Below are positions 41,701 to 54,414 of a DNA stretch of 64,000 nucleotides, one piece after another. Numbering within the stretch: position 1 is the stretch's first letter; each line of letters opens with the position of its first letter. The notes below the pieces were generated by a model. That model saw nothing but the letters and a program-made list of their open reading frames with translations, was not told the origin of the DNA and made no database searches. A program made the translations under genes and the position numbers. The DNA is from Chlorops oryzae (taxonomy: Eukaryota; Arthropoda; Insecta; Diptera; Chloropidae), in NCBI GenBank assembly GCA_020466095.1, contig CM035807.1, forward strand, positions 106,283,227 through 106,347,226, written 5' to 3'.

Positions 41701-44700
41701 GAAAACTACTCGCCTTTTCATGCCTGTGAGTTTATCACACAAAAAAAAAAGAAAAAAAAATCAATAAATTCTTGTTAAAATTTTCAAGCTTGTTAAAATA
41801 ACAAATTTAGAAATCAACTTAAATGACAAATTCATTTTTTTACTCATTTAAAATTTATAAATTCCATTTTTTTATTATTATTATTTTTTTTTTTTTAAGT
41901 CTAAAATGGCCTTTTAGGCATTGAGCTATGATATACGTTGTCGTTAGATGCATTTATGGCGATTGGTCAGTGATTGCACGTAGCTGATAGAATGGATTGC
42001 AATATCCTTATATAGCCGTTGATTTAATGAAATGACAGATGAGTGATGCAGAAGGAATTGACGGGAGTTAAAGAATATTTAAAAATAATTTCGTAGATGG
42101 AGTAATAATTTCCTTTTTTTTTCTTCCACTTCATTCCTTTCTCTGCCAATGATATATTTTTGTTAAGCTTATTTTTTTTTATATTCGCATAACTCTGCAA
42201 ACGAAATTTTTGATTAAAATCTTTTACGATTTTTCGCTCTCCATTTCTTTATTTTTTAGATTTTTTAGTTTTTTTTTTTGTGTGTTAGCATGCCAAAGCT
42301 CATAAATTCCACATTGAAATGCAACGCTTGACCTATTTTGTTTGGAAAACGTATCAAGCCAACTCTGGGCATCATAAATATTGCAATAAAATCGAACAAA
42401 ATGGGAAGAAGCCAAAAAAAACAAAAAAAAAAAAAAAATGGGAAACGGTGTCGTCGAGTGTGGAAATCAAAAAAGCGGAATTGCATTCAAATAATGAAAA
42501 ATTCATTGCACATTGCAGCTCAGTAAACATCGACGTCGTTTTCGTTGCCGTTGTCGTCATGACTGTCTCCTTTTTCTGTTTTGTTCTGGCTGCCAGGTTC
42601 TCTTTTTATATTAAATATATATTTTTTTTATCTTTTTTTTTTTTTTTTGATTTTTATTTTGTGGTATTTTTATACCTTTGTTCACCGGCAGCAAAATCTT
42701 TAGTAATAAATAAAAATAACGATGCCATCATAGTTTATGGAATTCCTTTATAGCATTGAGGATTGCGTTGTCGCATAATACGAGAGAATTTCGGGAAATG
42801 CACTGCGATTGTTTTTTGTTTATGGAATCAAAGTGAAGCTATTTATGGCTAAAAATCCGAATTGAATCAATGCCAAATTGATTTTTGTTTTTGGAAATTA
42901 AAATAGGATATTTGACTAGAAAATTTTTATGCTTTGTTCAAGAATTTTTATGCTTTGTTTAAAATTTTTATGTAGAGAAGCTTAAGCCAGTAAAAAATAG
43001 GATCATCCAAAGACTAATATTGGATCGCTGCTTTGAAATCAGAACCAGAAATCGCCGAGTCTCATGCAATTTATACTCATTTGTAGCAATGCATGTCCTT
43101 ACGGGCAAGATATACTTTTGAGCCGTTAATGGACATCAAATAGGGGACTCCTTTCGACCTCGAAAAGGAGGACAAAGAGAGTAAAAGCACAAAGTTAGAA
43201 ATCTTTTTTAAGACAAGGATACGTCGGTAAACTCATAAATAGGGCTCCGAACAAAGGCCCCAAAAATGACAAAAAGTGCGTTATACCAATGAAAAAAATA
43301 CCGGTAAAGTCTGCAAAATGTCCTTAAGGGTTTTGATTTTACCTTTTAAACTCATTAAAATTTTCTTTTGAGGAGGTTTATTCATACTGATTGCAATTAA
43401 TCATGAAAATATGAATAAAAAAGCCACAAAAAATATTATTTCAAATGATTTTTTGGGCATTAGTAAATCAAGGGCTTTGGAAACAATTTTCAGACGCATT
43501 GATTTCGATACTTTGACGGCATATTTTCATAGCTTTTATCCTTTTTAGGGTGTTATTTTCCGAGCCCTACTCATAAACCTTAACAGTGACGTAGCGAGGA
43601 CTAATCTTGACGTGGGCAAGATGAACTAGCGAGGCCCTATAGCTTTTGTTTTACTTACGAACTATGCCTGTATCTTTAAATTTTATGCTCGCTTACATCG
43701 GAGTCTGATTTTTACTTAAATATGGTTATGCGGGGGCTCTAAGTCCTTTTAAATCGTTCAATTCAATTGACTGCGTGCGAGGCCTTGGGCGATGGCCCAC
43801 TTCGCCCACGCCTATCTACGACACTGAACCTTACACCCTTCTGACATATTTAAAGCCACAATCAAAAGCGTTGTCAACAAAAGGGAGCACAGAATATTAG
43901 GCTATCCTAAAGGGCCTGCGGTAGGTCAACCTCTTTGAGGAACTTAATTTTCTCTGACTTGATTTTAGTAGAACAGTTTGATTTAGACTAAATTTACAAT
44001 AGCGCAGGAAATCTTGCAAATATCAAACATGTGCAATCGTTACAATCAAATCCACGGTTGATTTGTGCTCTTTTGAAAACCAAGCATTAATTTGAAATTT
44101 TAAAAATTTTCCCGCAGTTCAGAAAAGGATTAAGCTAAGGATTAAGATTTTGTTTTTTTGTAGAAAGGAATATATTCAATTTCCTGAGAGTTTCCTAATG
44201 GAGTTCGTCAAGCGCTGGAATGGTTGCGAGTCACAAGCTAATCTTTCCATTTTATTTTTTTGCTTTCGTTCGTTCAAACAAACGATGGATGCGTTGTTAT
44301 CGTCTGCATACAGATGGATTCAATTGAGATATACATATATATTCGTTTTATTTTGTGCATTGGCAATGTGAAGCTCCGTCATTTTCGGTGGTAAATGAAA
44401 CTCCAAGCGAGTCGTTTGTTTGATTTCATGCAGTACAGCTTCGTCTCCTATTTCATAATACCTATCATCATTCTATCTCAAAATTTGTCTGTCTGCAGAC
44501 TTTTTTCGAACTGTTTTTTCTTTGGTTGATTTGTTGACTTTTGTTCTCTGTCATAAAATTGTACTGCTGCCATGTCAGTTTGGCATGAAATACGAGTACG
44601 TTCAATCGACTCTTGAAACGACGTTTTTGGCGTACCCATATTTGGTTGCCAGCTATTAAGTCATCATCATAATCGGAGGACCGATTTATTTACACAAATA

Positions 44701-47700
44701 GATTCATAAAAAAAAAATATTTTAAAAATAATACAAAAAAAGAGTTTGAAGCATATTCGAAATGATTATATTTTTTTTTTTTTTTTAGCTTTAAATTGCT
44801 GCATTCTATTGCTGGTCTTTATATGGAAAACGCGCTCATAAATTCACGTTACCGATATGCAAATATGAAAATTTCATTTCACAAAAATTCGCAACTATGA
44901 AAAAAGTTATTTAAACACATGCATTGGTATTGGTGGAGTGCTCGATTTCATTGACTAATATTTTTAAAAATAGTAGCAAAAATGTTCCACACGTCACGGC
45001 TTTACAGCGCTCGATTTTCCGCTTTTTTGTTCAAACTGTATTTATTGCTCATGGATTTTGTTCTCAGGCGCACCGATTTTTTGTTTCTCGTTTTTTTTCA
45101 ATTTTTTTTTTTTTTATTTATTTTTTATTAACATTTTTTTCTTTATTGTTTCATTGTACAATGGCTTTGATTTGTCATTTCGTTAAATGCCACAACAACT
45201 TCCGTAAATGGTCAGATGTCTGAGCATGTTCTGAGCACCAGTGTTGACTGAATTTTTAGCTACACTTTTGGTATAAGTAATCGCTTGTTTTTTTTTATTT
45301 TTATTTTTTTTAATTCGCCCAATAAAAATCTGCTCGTTAAATTGTAAATTGGTCGTCGATTTATGTTGTCACCGGTTTATGTAGCTCGTTCAGAGACATT
45401 AAAAAAACTTTTTTTTTAGAATCCTACTACTATGTGTCTGGGATTAGAGATTTTGGAAAATCTGTTCATAAGAAATCGGGGAGGTTTTTTTTTTGTAACA
45501 AAGCTATATTGTGATTCAAAACGTCGGAGTGTTCGAAAGCTCCATCGCATCATATATATTTTTTTTATTTACAGTCATTAACAGGGCTTGGATTTTGTTG
45601 CTTTCAAAAATTGTAAGCATACTTTATGGAGTAAAAATCTTGTTCAACTCGCATAAAGTTGAAATTCAATTCGATTTTTAACTTCAATATGCATTTTTTT
45701 TGATGTTAGAAAAGCGGTTTGAAGTTCAACTTCGCTAAACCTATTCGCAAAATGTTTAGGTACAAGAAAAATTTTTGCCCCATGAAGTATGCTTTAAATT
45801 TTTTAATGCAAAAAAAATTCGAACTCTAGTCATTAGAATATCTTATTTCTAAGGCAACAGAAAACATTTCAATTCAGCACCTAAAGGTATGCATTTGAAA
45901 TTTCAAAACCAAGTGGATATTATTTAAAGCCTTAATTACCGGAGCTAAATTATGGATTTTCGCACAACTCTCAAAAACTCTTCCTCAATATGTGATAAAA
46001 TGTGCAAAACAACAAGAATGAATAGATTTGTGACTATCAGAAATATTTGGAATATTTAAATGCATACTTTTGGGTGCTGAATTTATATATTTTCTGTTGC
46101 CCTACTTATTGCCATCAAGTGTTTTCAGATAGGTGATGCAATTCAAACATCTTTTGACTATCAATTCTAACCGCTCATCAATAACTTTTTCTGGAAAATA
46201 TCTGAGTGGGAACTTTTGAAAAGAAGATGATTGGAATATCGAAGGCAAAAATGTTTATAATGAAAGAGGTCATACTTGATGCAAAAAACAGTCGAATACA
46301 AATCTGATACGGTGGCTGCCTACCTCATTCCCTGAACTTTTATTCTAAACACAAATACCACTGTCAGAAAATATGACATTCACTGTGCCAAAGAACTTTT
46401 AAACAGTCATAAAATTTAGTACGTGACCGGAAAAACAAAAAATGCATTAGCTATTCTTGTTGATTTATAAAAATGTATTCAATTATAATTGACAGAGACA
46501 ATATTATCAGCGTTATTCTGAATTAATATTCCAATTGCATTTTTTTCCGCGTTAAAAGGAAGTATTTTCTAAACGTCAAAAAAAGAAAGTATGTGATGGA
46601 TAGTGCCCCCCTTATATTCCCTTCTCTCTCTCTTAGAATGGGACAAATATTTTTTTTTTTTTCGAATCCGCAGGGAAAAATTCCCTGCATAATAGTGACG
46701 AGCTAAAAAAAACATTTGAACTATTGAATCTTGATTTGAGTCTACTTTTTATGGATAACACTTAGCATAAATATTCATTTAATTTGAAAAATAAAAAAAA
46801 ATAAATAGCCGAAGGCCTCCGTTGCCAGTGCTCCTAACATGTAAGTTATAAATTCATTAATAACTTTCATTTTGAAAATAAAGTATATAAAATAAAAAAA
46901 AAATGATTTTAGGGATCATTATAATTTCCTTACATTTAAATTATTCACTGATTTATATGGAACCTCTTTTTTCACAATTTATATACGGTTTTAAAATAAC
47001 AAATTCCTAAATCCGAATATTCTGACTCGAACAAATTATTTTCTCATTACAAATCCATAAGCTTTGAACAAAAAATAAGAAGCAATAAACAAAATCTTTT
47101 CTCTGATTGATGAGTATCCTTTTAAAACGGTTTACACGCTTGAACACACACATTCATCCAACTTAGAGAGGACTCCAGTTATAAAGATAAACAAGTTTTT
47201 GAGCGAAAATCAACAATTACACAAAAAAAAAAAAAAAAAAAAAAAAACGACCGCTCAGAGGCCATTCAATCAAGCAAAGATAGTAACAATTTGTTAGCAA
47301 CTTTCATTTCTTTGTTTTTTTTTTTTTTGCCAAGGATAATCAATAATACGAAAATAAACAAAATGAGCAATACATTGGAATTACAATGGGAATCAGCGGA
47401 TGAGACAACAGAATGAAATATAGTCAGAGTCATGCGAAAACATGTCAACAGTATGTTTAAGAACACATTAAGGATGGAGTGGAGACACGACTCCTACGCT
47501 CATATGAAGAGGATTAAGATGCGACATTTAGATACGCGACGCACAAATAAACAGTTTATATGCGTATTTACAAACGAAGATTGATAATTTTGAGTATCGA
47601 AAGGCACACTCTGTTTGCCTGTTGTTGTTGTAGTTGTTGTACACATATATTGACGGAAAATGCGGAAATAAGAGGACGGAAGATTTAACAACATAGTGCT

Positions 47701-48154
47701 GTGGATGCTCCGAAATTGAGCTGTTGTTTTACTTTTCCTGCGTGGCCTTTTTTTTTTTTTTTTTTTTTTTGGACCGTAACGAATACGTCTTTGATTGATC
47801 GTTTGATTGCGTTAAGAGATTTACTTAAATAAGAAAATCCAATTTATTTATTTGAATTCCATTTTGTTGTTGTTTTTGTTGTTGTTGTTATTGTCGTTGT
47901 TCACCTTATCTCTATCCTTCTTTCAGGCACTTTGTGGTGTGGTGTTCCAAGTTCCTACCATGTCCGGTGACAAGTTGCGCATAAGCACAATGCAGGAAAT
48001 TATTAAACCGCACACAGTGAAACGTATACACGGATATGGCTTGCCGTTCCCCAAGGATCCATCACGTAAAGGTGATCTACTTGTGGCGTTTGACATCCAG
48101 TTCCCAGAAAAATTGACTGCAGCACAAAAGGAAGTTCTAAGAGACATGCTATGA
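38763..48154 (+). CDS. type II Hsp40 co-chaperone, DnaJ subfamily B (4 exons, 347 aa)
   Basis: Coding exons 38763-38988, 39066-39291, 39365-39728 and 47927-48154, all GT-AG, phases 1, 2 and 0. Residues 1-70 are a complete J domain with the HPD motif at 32-34 (RYHPDKN), which stimulates Hsp70 ATPase. A Gly/Phe-rich linker follows ([20 protein letters not shown]), then the two beta-rich substrate-binding domains ([51 protein letters not shown]). The C-terminus ([15 protein letters not shown]) ends at the dimerisation region. There is no zinc-finger domain, hence class B. Length and motifs fit the fly CG5001/DNAJB4-5 group. It is a cytosolic or nuclear folding partner of Hsp70. The start has a good AAAATGG context. 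The last intron is 8.2 kb and full of MITEs, while the others are under 80 bases. The gene symbol is left blank because the species is unknown. Confidence 0.95.
40550..40905. mobile_element. degenerate hAT-like MITE (TAGGGCTC family), copy 1
   Basis: AATGACGAAAAATGCGTT near 40582 pairs with AACGCATTTTTCGTCATT near 40863. Between them the sequence parallels the better copy at 43240-43569 (AATGTCCTTA, then ACTCGTTAAAATTTT, GGTTT.TTC.TA, ATTGCAATTAA and TATTATTT.AAAT). The outermost ends are decayed. Confidence 0.6.
42920..42975 (+). repeat. short tandem repeat of AATTTTTATGCTTTGTT
   Basis: Two full and one partial copy of a roughly 22-bp unit, in the Hsp40 intron. Confidence 0.7.
43232..43577. 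mobile_element. hAT-like MITE (TAGGGCTC family) with perfect 8-bp duplication
   Basis: Element 43240-43569 (330 bp). Left TAGGGCTCCGAA and right TTCCGAGCCCTA are inverted repeats with one mismatch. CTCATAAA flanks both ends (43232-43239 and 43570-43577). It is noncoding, and its right duplication abuts the left duplication of the next element. Confidence 0.85.
43576..43834. mobile_element. hAT-like MITE with CAGTGACGTAG ends
   Basis: Element 43584-43826 (243 bp). Left CAGTGACGTAGCGAGG and right CCTATCTACGACACTG are imperfect inverted repeats. The flanking octamers AACCTTAA and AACCTTAC agree at 7 of 8 positions. The interior has GACGTGGGC near the left end and CGCCCACG near the right end, a second complementary pair. 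It is noncoding. Confidence 0.78.
45573..45835. mobile_element. foldback MITE with AGTCATTA duplication
   Basis: Element 45581-45827. AGTCATTA occurs directly outside both ends (45573-45580 and 45828-45835). The arms are imperfect inverted repeats of about 65 bp (AAGCATACTTTATGG / CCATGAAGTATGCTT). It is noncoding and lies in the Hsp40 intron. Confidence 0.75.
45842..46112. mobile_element. hAT-like MITE with TARGGCAACAG ends
   Basis: Element 45850-46104. Left TAAGGCAACAGAAAA and right TTTTCTGTTGCCCTA are inverted repeats with one mismatch, with inner arms ATTCAGCACCTAAAGGTATG / CATACTTTTGGGTGCTGAAT. Flanks CTTATTTC and CTTATTGC match 7 of 8. It is 15 bp from the preceding element. Confidence 0.72.
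46508..46694. mobile_element. MITE, family with CAGC...ATTCTAAAT ends, copy 2
   Basis: Left CAGCGTTATTCTGAAT. The interior AAGAAAGTATGTGATGG, TATATTCCC and CTTAGAATGGGA blocks are shared with the copies at 13949 and 57284. The right end (AAATTCCCTGCATAATAG) is diverged. Confidence 0.6.
46695..47920. other. rest of the Hsp40 intron
   Basis: A/T runs, including A-runs of about 26 at 47223 and T-runs of about 20 at 47750. No feature is recognised. Confidence 0.5.
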
Positions 48155-48355
48155 TGCGTAGTCGTCGCTTATTGTTATTGTCGCTGTTGCCGCTCTCAAC
48201 TAGAAGGAGAATTTGTAAAGAACACAAAAAATGAAAAAAAAAAAACGAAAAAAAAAACTGGGGGAAAAAACAACAAAATTACAATCGAATATACCAGCGC
48301 CGCCCACCACCTCTCTCGGTCGTTTAATATAACAAAGAAAAGTGTGGAAAGTCTT

Positions 48356-48361
48356 GAATAA
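48356..48361 (+). terminator. candidate polyadenylation signal of the Hsp40 gene
   Basis: AATAAA, 202 bases after the stop codon at 48152. Confidence 0.5.
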
Positions 48362-49143
48362 ATTTTCGAATTTTACATTCAATTGTTTTTCGATATCAGT
48401 GTATTTGTATAATTGTATGTACAACTCATTAATTTAGACGTTGATTCAAAAATAATTTGTTTTAAATCCACAGCCGATACAAATCTTTTAATAATAAATC
48501 GGTAATAACCTTCTTTTTTTATTAATCGAACATCGAAAGTTTTAAATTAATAGAGTGTTCAAGAGAAGAGAAAATAACTTTGAAAATATATAAATTGTTA
48601 AGAAAAAAAATCTTTGCTATAAGCTTAATATTTATTTTTGAAAAGAAAAAGAAAAAAAAAAATTAAATAACAAACTGAAAAAAAATTTTGTGTAAAATAA
48701 TTGAGGAATATAATCGATATAAAAAAGTAGGACACAAAAATGCATTTATCTTTGAAAAAATTCAAGAAGTTAATGTATTACAGTTTTGTATAACACTTTT
48801 TTGATTTGCTTTTAAAGTATTGAGAAAATATCACCCCTATTCTGAAAATATTTCACGCGAACTTTTCCGCCAGTTTCAATACAAATTTCAATTGAAACTG
48901 GTGGAAAAATGCTCGAGATTTCGTTGTACGTCTGGAAAGCATATAAGGTCGTAGTTCTCATGTCGGCTTAAGAATTTCGAAGGTTTAAATTTGTCTGGGC
49001 ATTAATGCTTTCTATTGAATTAAGATCGATATACATTTTGTACTATCTTTAACTGTCTAATTACAATATTTGAATCTTTAAGCATTCAAAAATTAAACTA
49101 TTATACTGTTATACTAACAATTTTTAATTTTCAGCAACTTAAG
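48362..49143. other. intergenic, with one hairpin
   Basis: No gene is recognised. TTTTCCGCCAGTTTCAAT and ATTGAAACTGGTGGAAAA (about 48862-48908) form a near-perfect 18-bp stem with an 8-to-10-base loop, probably the remains of a MITE. Confidence 0.55.
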
Positions 49144-49675
49144 CCTGAATTCCAATAGCGCAGGAGCTGCAGGAAATTTCCTGCTGCAGGAGGTGCAGGA
49201 AAAATTCAAATTCCAATAATGCGTGTGCATGGGCATGTCATTGCTGCGGTTTTGAGTGTGAACTTGACTCAGTACATTTTTAGCTACTCTTGTACTCGTC
49301 TTATTTTCTATGAACGGAATGTAATATTCCCTTTTACTTAGCAAATAAGTTATAGAAATCATAAATATAGAGACCGATGCTTAAAAGAAAACATAATTTA
49401 ATGCATATTAATTGATTAAGGAAGAAAAGGATACGTCCGTAGTACCAAGTACCATAAAAAAGTACTCAATAGTTTCTACAACACTGTTATATTCCTTTCT
49501 TCAACTGTTATACTCAGCTGTCATGTTGCTCACGCGCAGGAAATATTCAATTTTTCGAACTCGTGCGTGTGCGTGAGCGTACAGGAAATTGATTCGAACT
49601 AGTTCCATATGTTTTCATGTGTTGAATGTTTGCAGGAATTCACGTTACGCAGCTCCTGCGCAATTGGAATTCAGG
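49144..49675. mobile_element. MITE with CCTGAATTCCAAT ends
   Basis: CCTGAATTCCAATAGCGCAG at the left and CTGCGCAATTGGAATTCAGG at the right are inverted repeats (one mismatch) that extend inward through GAGCTGC. It is 532 bp and noncoding, with many GCAGGA motifs near the ends. TCCATATG and TGTTGAAT.TTTGC blocks link it to sequence near 14230. Confidence 0.7.
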
Positions 49676-50229
49676 CTTTAGACACTAAAAATGCCCTGCA
49701 GGACACTCGACTACTTTCCAACTGCACGCCGATCAGTAACGAATTGACTAATTTGTCAGCTAACGAGTGTTCACGTACGTGTTTCTTCACATTGAGTTGA
49801 CCATACAATATCTACAAGCGACACTTCTAAAATTTTTTGAATTTGCTTGTAGGTATGATAAGAATATGCGGTGAATAGAGACAGAGAACAGTTTAATGAG
49901 TCGACTGAAAAAGATAGTGTTTTGTCAACGACTGCTTGGTGAACAGTTCAATACCCTGCAGGAAGTATGAGTATTAAGTTCTACTTTTACTAGTTCTAAT
50001 TCCACCAGCATGGTTCTCTTAACCCGTTATGATTACCTGTACAAAATTAACATTGCGTTTGGCTAAAATCCTAATTGCACTGAATAATTTTTTTGTGATT
50101 GGACATTGGATAAATTGGGTATATAACATATTCATTTGAAAGTATATTACATTTGATTGTGGTTTTTTGAGTTATATTTTGTTCTAAAATTTTTTAGCCT
50201 CTCTAAGTACGCGAATATTCTAAGACACA

Positions 50230-50690
50230 GAATATTATTCTTTTGATTACAAATAATGTTATAGAAATATAAATATGAGACCGAGCTTTGCAACAACTAT
50301 TTAATGCATATTAATTGTACTAAGAAAATACGCCTTTCCAGTACCATAAAAAAGTAGTCGAATAGTTTCTACACATGCTTATATTCACTATTCTTCAACT
50401 GTTTACTCACAGTCATTGCTCACGCGCAGGAATATTCAATTTCTGAATCGTGACGTTCTGACGTGGGAAATCGATTCGAACTGTCCAATGTTGTTCATTG
50501 TTACACATGTTGCAGTGAATAGTTCGCAGTCTGCTATTGTGAATTCGTTTAACTAGTGCAGGACATCGACTCTTAATGCACAAGTCGTAATGACAATGTC
50601 TCAGCTAGTGATTTTGATAGTGTTCGCTTGCACTATTGATGGATTGACATTTAAAAGCTAAAAATCCCTGTCCTAAACATTTCTAAAAGA
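50230..50690 (+). repeat. indel-ridden partial copy of 49346-49800
   Basis: Follows 49346-49800 in the same order (GTTATAGAAAT, AATGCATATTAATTG, AGTACCATAAAAAAGTA, AATAGTTTCTACA, GCTCACGCGCAGGAA, TCGATTCGAACT). It has many single-base losses and spans beyond the right end of the MITE. Confidence 0.65.
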
Positions 50691-53600
50691 ATACCTCATG
50701 CGCTTTGTTAGAAGCGATTGTCCCAATTGTTTCGAGATATAGAAAAGTAAATTAAATCACACATCCTTCGCATAGTCCAGCCCTTTCTCATACATGAAAT
50801 ATTATATATTTTTACTAGTGGCGCTGCAGGGTATACTTTTAAGTATCCTTATGACTAACAAATAACCAGAGCGTGTTCATTCATTGATTGGCAGGAGTAT
50901 TTATTAAACTGAAACTAAAAGAAATATATTTCAGTCATATATGATGAAGTTCAGGTCTTGACACTTTGAATTTTCCATTTCAATAACAAATCCTGAAGAC
51001 TAATCAATTCAATTGCTTTAAACTATTTTAAATATCAAAGAGATCTCATGAGTTGCTTGAGAAGATGCATGCATAGGTAATTGAATTGATATTTAATCTT
51101 TGCAGTTACGTCGAACTGATTCCTGAATTATAGACAGAAATTACCATAGTTGAAGGTTAAAAGTATCTATTTCTAATTTTATATAAAAAAAAAAATATTC
51201 ATAAACCAGTCAAGAACACAGATAGGACAATGGAGACAAGATGAAATTATATTAATTTGAATTAATAACATATTTTCCTTAAGAGATTGCATTTCTTTTA
51301 ATTTTTTTTTTTTTTGTTCCAGCCCAAGACATAATCTGTACGCCAGAGAATGACGAGAAGGAAAGAACCAAATTTTACCTCCACTCATAGCAAGTGATGT
51401 GAAAGCATTAACCCAAAATTTGATGTTAAGGGACGAGCTTTGTTCCCATTATTTATTAGGAAATTATGATTAAACAGGGGTCGAGAATTTTCATGGAAAA
51501 TCTGTCATGACAACGAGTCGATGCTCTTTGCCATCATAAGGGATGAAAGATGATTTATAATTTTGTATATAAACGAAGTATTTCGTATTTTTCATAAGCT
51601 TTGCAAGATAAGTAGATAGGATTGGTGGGTTGTAATTTTTTTTTTTTTTTTTTGGGGCGAAGTATGGAGCACAGAAGGTTCCACTTGTGGTATTCTAAGA
51701 ATGCAGTTAATGAGATTTTAATAGAAAGTAGTCGGGAGTTGTCAGCTGTGAAACTTATAACGTTCCATGGATGCTGATGCAGATGCTGTGAATGATGAAG
51801 AATTCTTGTTATTTTCGTTAATGAATTCAATGAATTCCATTGAAACTAAAATTTGATGAAATATTTCCCTTCACCATACGCGTGTAAGTAGCTTAATTTC
51901 CTCTATGCTCAAACCGTACATACAAACAAACAAACAAACAAGATGCAAGATGAATTGATGTCTATAAATTTTTCTATAAAATTCTTCATTCGATATTCTG
52001 TGGTGCCAGTTCAGTTCAAACGTTCAGTTCATGTAGACATGGAACATGGTTGATGGTAACTGGCTATCATCATTTACTATGAAATCGATATTGAAAAATG
52101 AAAAATCCACAGAATCAATCTTTTTAAGGGGTCTTCTTCGTTCGCCGAACGACAACTACTTCACTTTCAATTCACAGCAAGTAACAACATCCAGTTCCTC
52201 TAGTCACAACACACACACTATACTTTTGTGTCTTCCCAAACCAAGTCTTCGTCGTCTCGTGCTGTGTTATGCTGCTCTTAGTTCCATTCATTCATCCTCT
52301 TGAAATGCGGTCAGCATTCATCGATTTGAGAGCGACCAACAGAAACGATGAGGAAAATCAACCGCATTTCTGGTTCACGATTTATTGACTGAATTTACTG
52401 AGACGTCACTCACTCGTTGCTGAAGAAGTTGCCAGCGCAACTCGCACTCGTCCTGTGTGCGAATAAAACTTTCGAATTGTACTGCGGAAGTCATTTAAGA
52501 AAAATTACATTTATTCTCATGATTGGATTGTTAAACGAAAAGAGAAAAGGAAAAGGGAAAGGGAAAAGTGGGGGGAAAGCAAAAAGAAAAGATAAAACCT
52601 AGAACAATGTTCTGAAAGCTGGAGGAATGCTTGCATTTTTACGAAAGTGGAAAATTCTTCAATGTTTCGGAGATTCGAAAATTTGAAAATAATTTATAAT
52701 GCAATGTCAATACAGTAGAATCCCGATTCTACGAATCAAATGAGCCCAGTGATAATCCGTATGAATTTTAAATTTTTTGTCGAAATTAAAGTTTCACGAA
52801 AGGTTTATTAAAATAATCGGACGAATTTCTTTCCACATATCCAAAAATATCCACATTGATTTTAACCTACAAAAATATTTCAATTTTTTTTTCTTTTTTT
52901 TTTGATTTTTTGATGAACGAGCAGATAACTCCGGTATGATGATATATCCGAACGAATATGAATACAGAATAACTTTTTCCGTGAGTTGTCCTATCCAAGG
53001 ACATTTCTTCTTCTTTCACCTTTAAATATGATTAAACTGGGTTGAAGACTATGAGCCTAATTGAAAATATTTTTCAATTTGCTGCTCCGCGGCATAGAAA
53101 ATACATACAAAATTGTAGGATAGCTTCAGATTTTGAAAAAAAAAATTACTCCAGTTAAGTCAGTGCCTTGTTGTAGAAGTTTAGAAAATCATTTCTGAAG
53201 ATACTCATACATATGTAATACGGATAATGCCATAACATCCTTTAGTAAAAGAGTAATTGCCAACAGGAGTAACTTGAGGTACTCAACACTATACCTAGGT
53301 GCACAAATGTACAATTTTAAAGACTCGACTAACGGGGTGAGTTTCCAGATTAATTTGCTTGCTTACGATGCAATTAAAAAAAATTGTATGCCTGCTTTAA
53401 GATTGGCTTCTATCATTAGCAAACGAAAGGTATTAGCTGGAACGTAACTTCGACTCAGCTGATCTCATGGGTTGGGTTACATCCTGCGTCTGTGAGACAA
53501 ATTTTATTTATTTTATACAAGGTTTTAATTTAATATGTTGATCAATATTACTTATTTTATAGGTTAATTTTTGAAATAAAATAGAAATGATTTCATGCTA

Positions 53601-54414
53601 AAATTTTAAGTATTTTTTTTTCAATTGATAAAGATAATTTTTTTTAAATTAATTTATAATATAAAAATATTCTATGTAAGAAAAATTTTACTGTTTCAAA
53701 ATTAACTATAGAACAAAAATAAATTAAAATTATTGACAATAATAAATTACTTTAGGCTAATAGAAAGATAAAAGAAAATGTCCTAACCAACCAGAGATCG
53801 AACGTTCGACGCTGGTCAAGCGAGAGATTACCCTTTACCTAAAACTTTGAGTAAAAGAATACAGATTAAATAAAAAACTTAAAGAGAAAAACAAGTCCAA
53901 TAAGCAAAGAGAAAATATTTTTTTTTTTTTTTCAAATCAAAAAATGAACATCGACCAAATTGCCCTCGAATCTCGTTACGGATACATCAGCGTGAGACCT
54001 ATAGAGGTCGACCTTAAAAGTTAGACTGTTTTTCCAATAAGTTTCAATTAATAGGTCTAGTTGCTAACATGTCTCAAACCTAAGAGTGAGTAGTCCTGTA
54101 TTTTTTGCAAACTATGGGTATACGCATATTAATTACCTTTACCAGGAAGAAACTAATTTAAGATACCATCGTACGCCGCCATCGAAGAAATAAATGGTAG
54201 ACCTTTTGAATTGAATTTTAAGAATGGGTTTATAGAAAATATTTTTTATAACAATTATATGTTCTACGCTATTTTAAACATGAAGTTTGAATTTTTACAA
54301 AAAATATATATATAGTAAAACCTATGTCTAAAATTGCTTACAATACACTTGCACTGATTATATGAACTAAAAACACATTCTAATGTACGCTCCTCCCCAA
54401 ACTCCCATCCCATT
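50691..54414. other. long intergenic stretch, no gene recognised
   Basis: AT-rich with short open frames only (for example 51555-51830, 52046-52303 and 52417-52602), none with a domain. An (ACAA)n run lies near 51925 and a purine-rich run at about 52540-52590. No repeat ends with target duplications were found. Confidence 0.5.

Larger units (their letters stand above)
39729..47926 (+). other. 8.2-kb last intron of the Hsp40 gene
   Basis: The donor GTAAGC follows exon 3, and the acceptor (TATCCTTCTTTCAG) precedes the C-terminal exon in the same frame. The intron contains a (TAA)n run (39785-39808), a (CAA)n run (41581-41601), six or more MITEs described separately and many T runs. Open frames at 41426-41767 and 42319-42753 are low-complexity and not called. 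No nested gene is recognised. Confidence 0.85.

Noticed and set aside
41426..41767. 113-codon open frame in the Hsp40 intron
   Set aside because: Contains a (CAA)n repeat and A-run-derived Lys codons; no domain and no second exon.
42319..42753. 144-codon open frame in the Hsp40 intron
   Set aside because: Mostly poly-Lys and poly-Phe from A and T runs; not credible as a protein.
52046..52602. two short open frames of 85 and 61 codons
   Set aside because: Ser/His- and Lys/Gly-rich low-complexity translations without domain or splice support.
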